Below, piece by piece: positions 45,501-56,152 of a stretch of 64,000 nucleotides of DNA (positions are counted from its first letter, which is position 1; every line of letters begins with the position of its first letter). This stretch comes from Phytophthora hibernalis. Its lineage: Eukaryota > Oomycota > Peronosporomycetes > Peronosporales > Peronosporaceae. The position numbers were made by a program, and so were the translations under genes. The stretch spans positions 248,001-312,000 of the forward strand of contig JAAKBF010000035.1 in assembly GCA_012656075.1 (NCBI GenBank), written 5' to 3'. The notes beneath the pieces were generated by a model. That model ran no database searches, was not told the origin of the DNA, and worked only from the letters and a program-made list of their open reading frames with translations.

Positions 45501-47990
45501 TGGTCGCTCGCTTTGTTGCAGTCAATCGAGCAGTTGTTCCCATGCAGCCGTTCCTCATTGTCTATCAACTGCTGCTGAAGTATCAGTATCTTCTCGTCTC
45601 TCTTCGAAAGCTCGAGCTGGAGTTCGAGGGTTTCAATGTTTCTTTGAGGAAGACTAGGTGGGTTGCTTTCATTTGACACCGGTACAGCTTGGCAACCAAA
45701 TGCACGCAGCAAAAGGTCGCACTCCGTGTCAAAAACACGAGGAACAGTGCCAATCTCCATCCACTGTGGTAATTGGGCGAGAAATGAATACAGCAAGTGA
45801 AATGCGATCCATAATGACTCGTAGTGCCTCAAAAGGACCCCCAGTCATCGGCAGATTGTTCCACAGTATCATCGGGTCCATCTTGCGCTGTTGTAGCTTT
45901 CCGGTCAAGAAACTCTTTGAACTCACTTACACATGTCTGATGATGTTCTGCAATGCATTCGAGAATATTTGTGTCAAAATTTTGACCCTTCACAACACCT
46001 CCCCGAGTATCATTCGTCTGTTGCTGCTTCATTAAAGAAACTTGCTTCTGTAAATGGCGAAGACGTTCTCGTAAGCTCTTGCGGTCGTCCTCAACCAGTC
46101 GTAAGCGTTTTAATGCAAAGAAGAGAGTATCATTGGAATCCTCTGCAAATTCACCAACGTTTTTGTGCGGGACAAACGGCAGCGATGATACTCTCGATCC
46201 ACGAGTCATATTTGCCAACATGGCCTCCATCTCAAGTTTCTCCACTTTCATTTCTAGTTCGTCGCGCTCCTCTTCACACACGAGTCTTGTAGCCTCCAAT
46301 ACACCAGCGTGCTTTTGCTCGGCTTCTAGGCGGGCTTGCAACTGAAGGCAGGACTTCTCCATCCGGAAGTACTGGCTCACATTTACAAGGTCTTTTTCTC
46401 GCCTCTGAAAAAGCTCGATTTTCTGCTTCGCGGGGCGCTGCAATTCCATAGCAAGTTGATTCATAGAGTTCATGGGATCATTATTATATGTCCCGGGGTA
46501 ATTTCACTGGGAATGTGCACTGGTGCACACGATGAGAGGGCTCTGACAGTATCGATTGCTGCCGTCAACTGTTCGTCTTTCGCCAGTACGCTTTGTTCAG
46601 CGGTGGCAAGTCGTAGCACCAGCTGAGGATACTCGATGAGTCCATCGCATCTATCGGTTCCAAGAAGTACTCCTCCCGATTTGCTAGAAGGCGCAAAAGA
46701 TGTGAGGGTTTTGCAATTGCTGCCTTCGACCATAATACTCTTCTTGAGCGTGTTCACTTCTGCTTGCAGATCAAGTTCTCGTTGCTCTAGCTGGTCAATT
46801 CGCTTCAGTAGCGCAGTGCGACGACTCGAGGTCACAGCTCGCTCCTCTGCAAAGCCTTGACGCAACGCGCGCACCTCATCAAGATGTTTAGTTTCCCATC
46901 CTGCCCACTTTTGAATCATCTTAGCAGCTACCTTTGCTCCACTCTTGCCATTAGCGAGTACTGCTGACAGTTCTTTTAGCACATGGTGTTCATTATTGCA
47001 ACCTCCGCCACGCTGCTGAAAAATGTGTCGGCGGATCTGAAAGAGAGCTCCACGTAAAGTCGCTGCACAGTTCACTTCCTCAGAAGTATTATTTTTCTCA
47101 CCACGACGAACGGTTAATGAATTCGCCGGGATAATTGGCCCCGATACACCTTCACTTTCATTTTGCCGCTTCATGAATGTCACGGCTGCATCCCGCCACA
47201 TATACAAACACTCCTGTACATGCTCAAGTCGAGCCGCTTGCGCTTCAAGACGATGTTCTAAATTCCCACACATCGACATGTTCCCCCTTCACTTCCCTCC
47301 GGTGCTCCAACAAAAAGGTCAGCGGGTAGTCCACACAGCTACACGACAAGTTCATCGCGGCCACTCCTCGCTGTAACGTCTCCAAACAGGTTTCCATCTG
47401 TTCATCTCTCTCATCCACTTGCTTCTCCTCTTTTTCGGTATCCGCGTCTTCAATTCCCTCTCCAGCACGAGGTTTTTGTGCTCGAGCGTCTTGAGCTCCT
47501 TCTCCAGCTTCTCCAGCAGCTCTACAACGTCAGTTTGGCCTCCAACATCCTGTGTCTGGGTCCCCACTTGCTTCATATCCATAGTATCCCCCTCTGTCTG
47601 CACTGCAGCATCCTCCGTGTGTCTCTCTTGAGCGTCCACCTGCACCCCGACGTCCTCCTTCGTCTCTCTGCGCTCCAATTCGTCCAGCACGACGTCCAAC
47701 TGTTCACACTGTTCACTCACGACCTTCTGCAGCTCTAGAATCTTAGCGTCTTTCACACGCAGCGTCGCTAGAACCTGAATGTTGTGTCGTTCCTGCTCCA
47801 GACGCGTCTCTTGTCCCAATTGACGCAGGTCTCGGGCGAATCGCGGATGTTTCTGGGCCAATTCGCGCGCGATAAACGCGTCATAGCATTGCAAGAAGAT
47901 TGTCCAGCTGTCGGTACCGGTTGCATCTCGTGACTCGTCCAGGGGCCTGCAGGACGCCGAGGCGGAGGAAGCGTATCCGCCCGGCTCCAT
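42572..47990 (-). CDS. very large coiled-coil protein, possibly centrosomal
   Basis: The start MEPGGYASSASASCRP at 47990 is followed by a short globular-looking segment (FLQCYDAFIARELAQKHPRF), then almost continuous heptad coiled coil to the stop at 42572, about 1,750 residues. An intron at about 45141-45213 (GTACGT donor) is clear. Frame changes near 47430 (AA run), 46480 (CCC) and 45835 (TTTT) each fit one missing base; the join near 47280-47400 also involves an unresolved splice or error. The Glu/Gln/Lys/Arg-rich composition with VGVQVD, AAVQTEG and VGTQTQ motifs is like centrosome and basal-body coiled-coil proteins, but no specific family is recognisable. Confidence 0.7.
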
Positions 47991-48248
47991 GACACTGATC
48001 GCAACTTCAAGAATGCGTTGTGATTGGACATAAATCTAAATAAATCAATATGTAAACTTGTGATTGGTGAAAATAATTTGGGCTCAACGTGACCAAAAGT
48101 CTATGAGCTCAACAATTACTTCCTGTAGTTACCTCCACACATACTACCACCACTATCCATGTACGCGGCTGGCGTGTTCTGCTCTACACCCATTGACGAT
48201 GAAGGCTGCGCAGCCGACCGCGTTGTTGTCCACCGTTGCCACAACAAA

Positions 48249-51245
48249 TCATGAGGCCTTCGCGGCTTCCGTCTCGGCAGCAGCATCCGTGGAGTTGCTT
48301 CCGGTCTTCGTCCGCACCGACTCGGTGTCTGTGCCGTCGTTGCTCGAGGGCGACACGGGCTGCGTCGTGGGGCTCGACGGTTCCTTGATCTTGTCCGTCT
48401 CCGAGATCTTCTTGTCCTCTTTCGAGTCCGCCAGGTCTTCGTCCAGGTCGACAGCCACTGCAACCTCTTCCGAGTCCGAACCACCCTCCGAGCTGAGCGA
48501 CGAGCAGGCAGAGACTCCAAAGTCCGTGGCTTGGTTCGGGCGCAGAAGGGTAAGGTCGAAGTGCGAGCCATTCGTCGACAGGAAGGTGTCCAGCATCCTG
48601 TCCTCCTTCGTCGTGAGTGGCCTGGGCTTCGAAGATCGCTCGCTCGTGCCACTAGCAGACGCAGGAGACAGCGGGTTCTCGCCCTCGCCCTCCTCATCCG
48701 GTTCAGGCACGTCGCGCTGTTCGTCGTCGTCCGGGCCATCCATGTAGTTGAACGCGAAGTCGTTGAAAAGCTCGTCGTTCGAGCTCTTGACCGACGCAGG
48801 AGTATCAATAGGGACCTCAACCGTGTTCATGTATGTCTCGAAAATGTCCTCAGTGCGGTACTCCTTCGCGTGCTTCTCCATGAGAGCATACTGACCCTCA
48901 AAAAGCGCTTGCTTGAGATCCACGCTGTCCCAGTTGAGGCCCTTGAACCATGGGTGATTCTTGATGTGGTCAAAGCCATGCTCACCGGAACCCAATCGGT
49001 CGTCCTCGTTCTTAGTCAACAACTTCGACACGAAGTCCTTGGAATCTTCCGTAAATCGGGGTGAGAACTTCAGGTCGACGTTTACAATGCGCTCCTTGAT
49101 AAGACGGTTTGTCTTGGCGTTGAAGGGTGTGCGACCGTCAATCATTTCATACACCATGACACCGAGAGCCCACCAGTCCACAGCACGCGAGTACGACTTG
49201 CCGCTGAACACCTCAGGCGCCATCATCTGGTACGTGCCCACAAATGTGGTCGTACGGCCCTGATCCGGCATGTTCTCTTTCGACATTCCAAAGTCGGTCA
49301 ACGCTACGTGGCCATCTGAATCAACCAGCACGTTCTCTAGCTTGAGGTCGCGATAAATAATATCATTCTGGTGCAAGTGGCGAATAGCAAGCGCAACCTC
49401 GGCAGTGTACAGTCGTGTGCGATCCTCCGTGAACCTCCGAGCGAGACGCATCTGGTCAAGCAGATTACCACCGGGGTAATACTTCGACAGCAGATATAGC
49501 TTGGCCTCCGTCTGGAAGGCGTAGCATAGCGTGGCCACATACGGGTGCTTGATCCGGTCCAGAATACGCCGTTCGGCATTGGTAGCTTCCACGAGCCCAC
49601 GCTGAATCACCAGTTTCTTACGAATAGCCTTCATAGCGTAGAACACGCCTTCATCATAGCCGTGTTTCTTCCGCACGAGCTTAACGCGCCCACAAGCTCC
49701 ACGACCCACCAACTTGACGATCTCAAAGTCTCCAAGACACACTGGATCGTCATCATCTGCCGTAGGGCGGATAAAGACACTGCATCGTTCCTGCGCAGCG
49801 TTCGTGGGACTCGTGTGGTTCTTGGCGCTGCGGTTCTTGCGGCGCGGGTCAATAAGACACGGTAGCGACTGGCACAGCGAGCACACGCGCCAGCTGCCGA
49901 ACGCCGGCACGAACTTGTCCTCGCAGCAGCGACTACAGTACTTCACCTCGCACCACGAGCACGGGATGCGGCGGTTCAGCATCGTCAGCTTGCGGTGGCA
50001 GATGCCACATGCGCTGATCTTGCTGGCGTTCACAGTAATACCGGCTGCTTCTCCGCACCGGGCGGCAAACGAGCCAAACACGGAGCTCTTGACCATCTGC
50101 AGCGCGTAGGCACCGCTGCTGCCCAGCACGTTGGAGGGTACAGCACCCGCCGAGACGCACACGCAGCCGTGGCGCGTGTGGCCCTGCGGGATCTTGCTGC
50201 CCACGTCGATCTCCGAGTTAAGGATCCAGGAGACGGCGCGGCGCGCGAGCATACGGCGCGCAAAGTACGAGTCGCTGTCACTCACGTAGTGCGACGGCTC
50301 GACGAGCGCGAGCGCCTTGACGCGGTCCTGCATCACGCCCAGCCCATTATCATAGTTAAGCAGATGCAGTACCATCTGCGCGCCGCGTGAGAAGGCGATG
50401 ACGAAGACCTCGCTGGCCAGAGGGGCGATAAGCAGGTCCCACGCGCTCTCCACGCGCGCGCGGGTGGCAGCTCTGCGCCGCCGGGTTCAGGATGACCACG
50501 CCGTAGTTTTCAGCCAGCGCCTTCTTCAGATAGTCGAGCATGGAGCCCGTGTCCTTGTCGCTGTCGAACTGGTTCAAGCAGATGCTGCGGCTCCAGATGC
50601 CGGCCTCTCGGTACGGCACGATCACGAGCAGGCGCTGCGCCGTCTCGTAGCCGGCCGACACAAAGACGGTGCCTTTCGCGCACTCGCTGCACTGGTCCGC
50701 GTCCTTGCCGTACAGCAGCTGGCGCGTGCTGGCGGCCGTGGCCTCCCAGGCTGCGCGCCCTCCTTGTCGCTGAGGATGGAGCCGGCCACGACCGCGCGCG
50801 CGTCGGACGCCGTAGCTTCTTCCCCAGTGGCCACTAGAACCTCGCGGAAGCCTAGTTCGGAGCGCAGTTGCTGCTGCACGCCGCGGATCAGGTTGTCTAC
50901 GAACAGACACGAGTCCTCTGCGCTGGCGCCGCTGGCCAAGCCGATGGAGCCGCGCCGACCCGAGGCGGAGCGTTGCTGCGGACTGTGCATGCTGTTGCTG
51001 CTGTTCTTGTGCTTGCGCCCGGCCTTCTGCAGATTCCCGAAGCTGCCGAAACCTCCGAGACTACCGGAACGAGGCTTCTTGCTGTTGCTGTTGCTGGGGA
51101 CCGCGAGCGGCTCGCTGCGGTCGCCTGAGTCCTGGAGGGCGTGATGGCTGCTGTGTGGTGGGCTGGCACCCGCGCAATGAGAGCGTCTGGGGCAGGAGAG
51201 AGAAGAGGGATAGGGTGTGTGAAAAGAAGAACGCATTGACATCAT
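48249..51245 (-). CDS. ARB2-like hydrolase / zinc-finger / AGC kinase fusion protein
   Basis: The N-terminus (about 51245-50790) is Ser-rich and disordered. It is followed by a domain matching ARB2A/FAM172A: REAGIWSRSICLNQFDSD, ENYGVVILNPAA, VESAWDLLIAPLASEVFVI, AFSRGAQMVLHLLN, RVKALALVEPSHYVS and CVCVSAGAVPSNVLGS occur in the family order. Next is an eight-cysteine FYVE-related finger (CGICHRKLTMLNRRIPCSWC ... CSRCC ... CSLC, about 49995-49870) lacking the basic R-R/K-H-H-C-R signature. The AGC kinase is complete: GRGACGRVKLV, FYAMKAIRK, YRDLKLENVL, LTDFGMSKE, MMAPEV. An acidic Ser tail ends at 48249. Two frame changes (near 50760 and in a CG repeat near 50470) fit small base losses. The start codon is uncertain. 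Confidence 0.8.
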
Positions 51246-52349
51246 CGAAAGAGAATCTGCGATAGTTGATATGTGATTGTGAGGAGGGGAATTGTAGGTG
51301 GGTGAAACATGGTAGCAAGGTGACTGGCATTTATGATGAACCTGTTGGAAGTGATGGATATTCATTGTGGAAGGGTAAAAGCGGCTGGATCCGTAATCAG
51401 AGAAGAGAGCCAGCACTTGCTGCCCATCCGCGTGCTGATTGGCTGAAAAAGAAAAGGGGGATGAGGGCGAAGAGCTCTTCCGATGCGGGTTTTCCGCATG
51501 AAGCATGAACATGATGTCGATGCGAGTCATCGGTCCCAGTCTTCAAGACTGTCTTGGGGAGATCACGATCTCAAAGCAAACTTTGGGAGCGCCGCTTTCC
51601 TGTCTCTGGGCGCCCAAGTCCATTGTCGGCTGATTTGAGGATGTAATCTCTGCGAAAAACGACGAGCTTGAAGCGCTGCTGTGCAAGCGGTTGCGCCGAT
51701 CGATCAACGCCGTGTTCGGCTGGGCGGAAGGGATCTTCTCGGAGCGGCGCCAAAACTTGACTCCAGCCCGTCTACAGCGCGATCAGACCCTTAACTTAAG
51801 GGTTTTTAACTTAAACCCTAAGGCTGACGCTGATGGACGCGTTGCGATAATAATTGAGAGAAAAGATCGCCATTATAATCGCATCTCCATCGAGCGGTAA
51901 ATGTATCAAGTCAAATTGGGCGATTTTCGTCGTTTCAAAAAGATCGCGTCCGGCAAAACAGATGAAGTCGCAGCTAGATGGAACGAGTTCGACAGATCCA
52001 CCGTAGTTACACTTATACGTCACGGGACGTCGTTGGAAGTCCCCGACTCGTTCACTTGCTCAGGAATCAAAGTGTACAACTCGACCATCAACGACTTGGG
52101 AGGGTCTACAGCAGTAACGAATACCAATCACCCGGCACAAATATATGCTTTATACCATCGCTTTAGTGACCAATACCTATACGGACTGACCACAATACGA
52201 CCCTTCAAAACGCGTATCACTGCACAATGCTTCTCGTGTCTATCCGCCAGGGCATGTGTGGCTCTGCTAGTGGTCGACGGCATCCTGAGCCAAAGCTCAT
52301 TCCTCAAGTTCCTCTCGAGTAAGTGCACAAACACCTCCACCTCAACGAA
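51246..52349. other. intergenic region with AAACCCT/AGGGTTT hairpins
   Basis: About 1.1 kb between divergent genes. At 51788-51819 sits CCCTTAACTTAAGGG overlapping AGGGTTTTTAACTTAAACCCT, which can form alternative hairpins. ORFs through here belong to extensions of neighbouring genes and are not supported as separate genes. Confidence 0.45.
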
Positions 52350-52767
52350 AATGGTTCAAGTCGTCACGCGTCGGGGCTACAAGCTGCTCAACCTCTGGAC
52401 CACGGACAAGGGAACCTTCCCCGTCGTCTTCTGCGCCACCTTCGCTGCTGTGGCTGCAACGGGAATGTCGCTGCGCTATCTCTTCACGAACCCCGACGTA
52501 TACGTGAACAAGGAGGAGCGCTTCACGTCGCTGCACCACACGCTGGAGCCGCGCGAGGACCGCGGGTCGTCGTGGAGGCAGTTCCGTTTCCGTATGGCCA
52601 ACCTGAAGTTTGCGCTGAAACGCAAGACACGCGCCACGTTGGCCACCCATTCCTGGAATCCTGGTACGGCAGAATACTTTTGGTGGTGGCACCACTGCCA
52701 AGCTTCGGCAAATTGCCGACGGCAATCACCTTCCTATACTATACTTCCAGGACTCCACTACACGTAG
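52350..52767 (+). CDS. B12D/NDUFA4(MLRQ)-like small mitochondrial protein
   Basis: Starts MVQVVTRRGYKLLN. One membrane span with TFPVVFCATFAAVAATGMSL is followed by RYLFTNPDVYVNKEERF, the R-x2-x2-NPDV signature of B12D/MLRQ proteins, which are accessory to respiratory complexes I/IV. A charged tail follows. The frame runs to a TAG at 52765-52767; an 87-bp segment from about 52664 to 52750 has GTACGG and CTTCCAG ends and could be an in-frame intron, which would remove a Trp/His/Cys-rich stretch. Mitochondrial inner-membrane location is inferred. Confidence 0.7.
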
Positions 52768-53310
52768 ATGCAAAGCTTGCTCCGTATCCACAGCCCCCCA
52801 AGCCGTGACTGCAAGCAAGTCGGTGAGCGGCAGGCGACGAGGCCCAACCAGACGCATGGCTCCTGCAGCGACGTACGCAGCTTGTCCTTATCTCCATCCT
52901 CACGCTTTTTCCATAAAACACGTCGAACTGCAGCACCTTGTCAAACGTCGTCGTCTGTCCATCAAGCTCGACGTGCTGTCGAGGCACAGTATCATCGTCT
53001 CCGAACAAGATCGTTCGCGCCGATTCGCGAGCGTTGGAGGCACAGCAGCATCTCGAGGCGCTCGAGTTTGTTCAGACACTTTCTCGATCCCTAAACGTTT
53101 CCTCTCTGTCTCTGCAAATACCGACGACGTCAAGTGGAGTGTGGTGACGTACTTCTGCCGCCGCCTCATCCTGATCGCGGCAGTGTACCAGAACTTGTCG
53201 CCCACAACGCCCAGTTGCTGGTATTAATACGTTTCTGGCAGCAACTGGCCAGGAGACAGCAGCATCACGTCCACCCCCACGTTCTTGCCCACCTGCAGGT
53301 AACTCTTTAA

Positions 53311-54542
53311 CCCCTTGGTTCCCAGAAAAGTGTATCGAAACACACTAGGGAATGTCGTATGATACGACATACCCGTGTTACTCTACATTTGTATGTAGCA
53401 TATTGGTGCGGAAGGGATTAGTGTATAAGGTTTCGAGAGGTTTGTTGAGCAATGTCGTAAGATATACACTGTCTCAGTGTTCATCTGTGCGTCTAATGTC
53501 GTAAGATGCCCCCAGTAGGACTCAGAGCCGGTATCAAATGATTTGAAGAGGTGCGCTTTGAATCCAAAAAGATGGCAAGATTCGAAACAAAAAGTACATT
53601 GGCTCAAAGAATCACGCATTACGAAATGTTACTCATCAATTGTCGCGCAGCAGTCACACGCAGTACATTGGCTCAAGGAATCACTCGGAGCCCTCTTGCG
53701 CTTGTGAGCGCTGACCGGCGGAGTCGCGACGACGGCTTCGAAGTCTGCAGCCTTCAGCTGCAGAAGCTGGTTCTGCAGGATGCCATACCACTCCCGCGTT
53801 TCATTAGTGTTGAATTCGTGATCTTTGCCGTCTCCTTGTGTGAGCTGTACGCGTTCACTAGATCTAGATCGTTGTGGACATGGTACTGTGATCGGGCCAA
53901 GTTGTTTGATGTTCCTGATGATCGTTGACTGCCGCATCACGGAGTCCGTACACAAGTAGTGTACGTGATTGCGGTCCCACCAGTGAAAAATTATCATACT
54001 GCGAATAGTGAGTGAACGCGAGGACGTGAACTGCCCCCTTTTGGGATGCTAGCTTGCGCTTCTCTTTGACTCTTGCGTCATAACCAAGTCTGCTGGTCAT
54101 TACAGTGTCAAGCACATACGCTTTCATGTCCAAAAGCTCAATGGCCAGGAGGGTCGACTAAAAGTAGCGGTCAATGACAACAGCATGCCATGTATGCCAG
54201 AAGTGGGCGAAATCAATATCGCGTGCGACGGCGTTACGGCATCGCTTCTTGTTCGGAGCCCGGATCGAATGCGCACCATCGGGGAAATCTGAAATGAGTG
54301 GCTTCATGTCCAATGGCGGTCTGTGCATCCCATCTTTTCCCGCACAGCCCATCCTTTCCCGCACAGTGTCCAGTTTCTGAATGGTTCATATTTACTCTTG
54401 AACCTAATTTTCTGCAAACGACTTGATTAAAGTATTGGAAAATTTCGTGTCGAGCCATTTTCTATTGTTCACCGCGCAATGTCATAACTTACGACATTAA
54501 CAAATCGATATGTCGTATCTTACGACGTTGGGAACCAAGTGG
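53311..54542. mobile_element. degenerate piggyBac-type transposon
   Basis: The 1,232-bp element is bounded by TTAA at 53307-53310 and 54543-54546, the target duplication of piggyBac. Its ends begin CCCCTTGGTTCCCA and, on the other strand, CCACTTGGTTCCCA (13 of 14 identical). Near each end are ATGTCGTA/TACGACAT palindromic motifs, including ATGTCGTATGATACGACAT at 53352-53370. Inside is a minus-strand transposase remnant. Confidence 0.85.
53690..54364 (-). pseudogene. piggyBac transposase remnant
   Basis: Fragments matching the piggyBac DDE transposase (DDE_Tnp_1_7): HFWHTWHAVVIDRYF, then an in-frame TAG, LLAIELLDMKAYVLDTVMTS, SRLGYDARVKEKRKLASQKG, IIFHWWDRNHVHYLCT, IRNIKQLGPITVPCP. The expected segment with the conserved GVD..DQ motif is deleted. 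The C-terminal part, DLVNAYSSHKETAKITN and EWYGILQNQLLQLKAADF, is present in another frame. The nonsense codon and the internal deletion make it inactive. Confidence 0.8.
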
Positions 54543-54872
54543 TTAACGACACGGACATGTCCACTGACGCCTTGATCTCGTAGTAGAAGCATGTTTATAA
54601 TACCATTGCAGCGACTGCGCCGTGACCTTCGCCGAAGGAAGATACGCCCCGAGCTGCAGGTTGAAAGCGTGGCCGTTCACGACCTCCTCGTGGTGAAACG
54701 CAGACTGCCCCTCGCGTCGCACCGTGTGCTGTGCATGCGTTCAAGTTTGTTGGCGCCGTCTAGGGAAAACGTCAAAAGGTGTATACATCCGAAACCTTGT
54801 GTCAAGATACATGTATTACCCAGCAGTGTTGCGGAATGGTTTTTTAAGTGGGAATAAACCATTTATTCAATC

Positions 54873-54900
54873 TACCCACCCAAAATCTCCGGGGTGGGTA
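54873..54900. repeat. hairpin in a CCACCC-rich remnant region
   Basis: TACCCACC and GGTGGGTA form an 8-bp stem around a 12-base loop. The stretch 54770-56152 (about 1.4 kb) has further CCACCC runs near 54912-54923 and 55199-55230, two TACCGGTA sites, and no supported gene. It may be decayed repeat DNA. Confidence 0.45.
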
Positions 54901-56152
54901 ATTTAAAAGTTCCACCCACCCATCCTCCCGACCAAATCGAATGCAAAATTGTATGTTCAGCCAGATGGTATTTTAAGCTTATTACAAGTAAGCGAGTTGC
55001 TAGAGGATCATGCAGGCTCTGTTGGAGGCTGTAACCAGTAGGACCTAGTTTCCAGCCAGAATCACCACCAGAATCATAAAAAAATTAAAATTCAACCTCA
55101 GTTTTACTTGACGTTTTACAAATCAATGTCATATTTAGATAAATGTAGAATATTACCGGTAATGGACGCGGGGTTAGGTGATAAAAATCCAAAACCCGGA
55201 CCCACCCACAATTTTTAATAGAACCACCCGTAAATGGGGTTTTACGCAACTCTGGTGCTCTTGCAGTTACGTATTTTATTATTATTTTATTCTGAGAAAC
55301 CAGTTCAATTTTATACCGGTATTTTATTTTCCGAGCCCTGTTGGTTCGCGCAAGAAAGTGCCGCAGTGCGGAAGCCGCGATATTGGCAGTATCATACTGC
55401 TTTCGTGACTGCTTGGCTGATAACTTCCACGCACTAGGAGCGCTGACATGGGGAGAGAATTGTGGGTATGAAGACGGCTCGGCAACCATGGCGTTGAACC
55501 ACTCATGTCTGCAAAAGGTGTATTAATACCAGCGTTGACACGCAAACTCGCCCTCTTCCGGTAGCTTTCTGCTCTTTCGCAGAATTCCCGCGGGGTCATG
55601 CCGCAAACGAGAAAGACGTCTATTGACACTTGCCAGTGGTTTTGGACTTGGTTGTGTGTGTATGTTGCACGGCTGCGATTCTCAAAACGAAGCAAGGCTC
55701 AGCTGAAGGAGAGGAAGGGATCCAGGCGATGGAACAACTGATGCAGCTCATAAAGTAAAGATGCAACGTCTTGCTTTTGTGGACGACGAAGATCACTTTG
55801 TACTACTACATACAGTAGACCGCAGAACTGCGTGACTGGGCTCGTGTCATGAAGATGGCTGAGCTATTATTTAGGGATATGGGCTCGAGGATTACCTCTC
55901 ACCACCGATACACGGTGTATTCAGATTCACGAGGCTGCCAAAAGCGCTGGTTTGACTGCGAAATAAGGCCCAACGAGTGGCCGACATGCGACAGATTGTG
56001 GATACCTGTACCCCGAGGTTCATCTCGCTTAATAAGGCGTAATGCAGTCAGTATGAACGGCGTTGGGAGTGGCCTGCTACGGCGTTATTTCATGCTGCTG
56101 CGAAACCGTTTGAGGGTCCCCTTCGTTTGAACGACCGTCCAGATTCACGCCG

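Larger units (their letters stand above)
52770..54770 (-). pseudogene. minus-strand host gene split by a piggyBac insertion (arrestin-like, tentative)
   Basis: The upstream part (about 54760-54547) contains GHAFNLQLGAYLPSAKVT and FYYEIKASVDMSVS, which resemble an arrestin N-terminal fold. The downstream part continues LKSYLQVGKNVGVDVMLL, LGVVGDKFWYTAAIRM and RRRQKYVTTLHLTSS, then, in other frames, LLFGDDDTVPRQHVELDG with VLQFDVFYGKSV. Across the transposon the two flanks, counted with a single TTAA, keep one reading frame without a stop, showing the element entered an ORF. An in-frame TAA after PETY (near 53224) and frame changes show further decay or sequence error. The 5' exons are not recognisable beyond about 54770. 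Function is uncertain. Confidence 0.55.

Noticed and set aside
48116..48820. 234-codon minus ORF rich in Arg and Thr
   Set aside because: Shifted frame of the acidic tail of the ARB2-kinase gene; low complexity and no domain.
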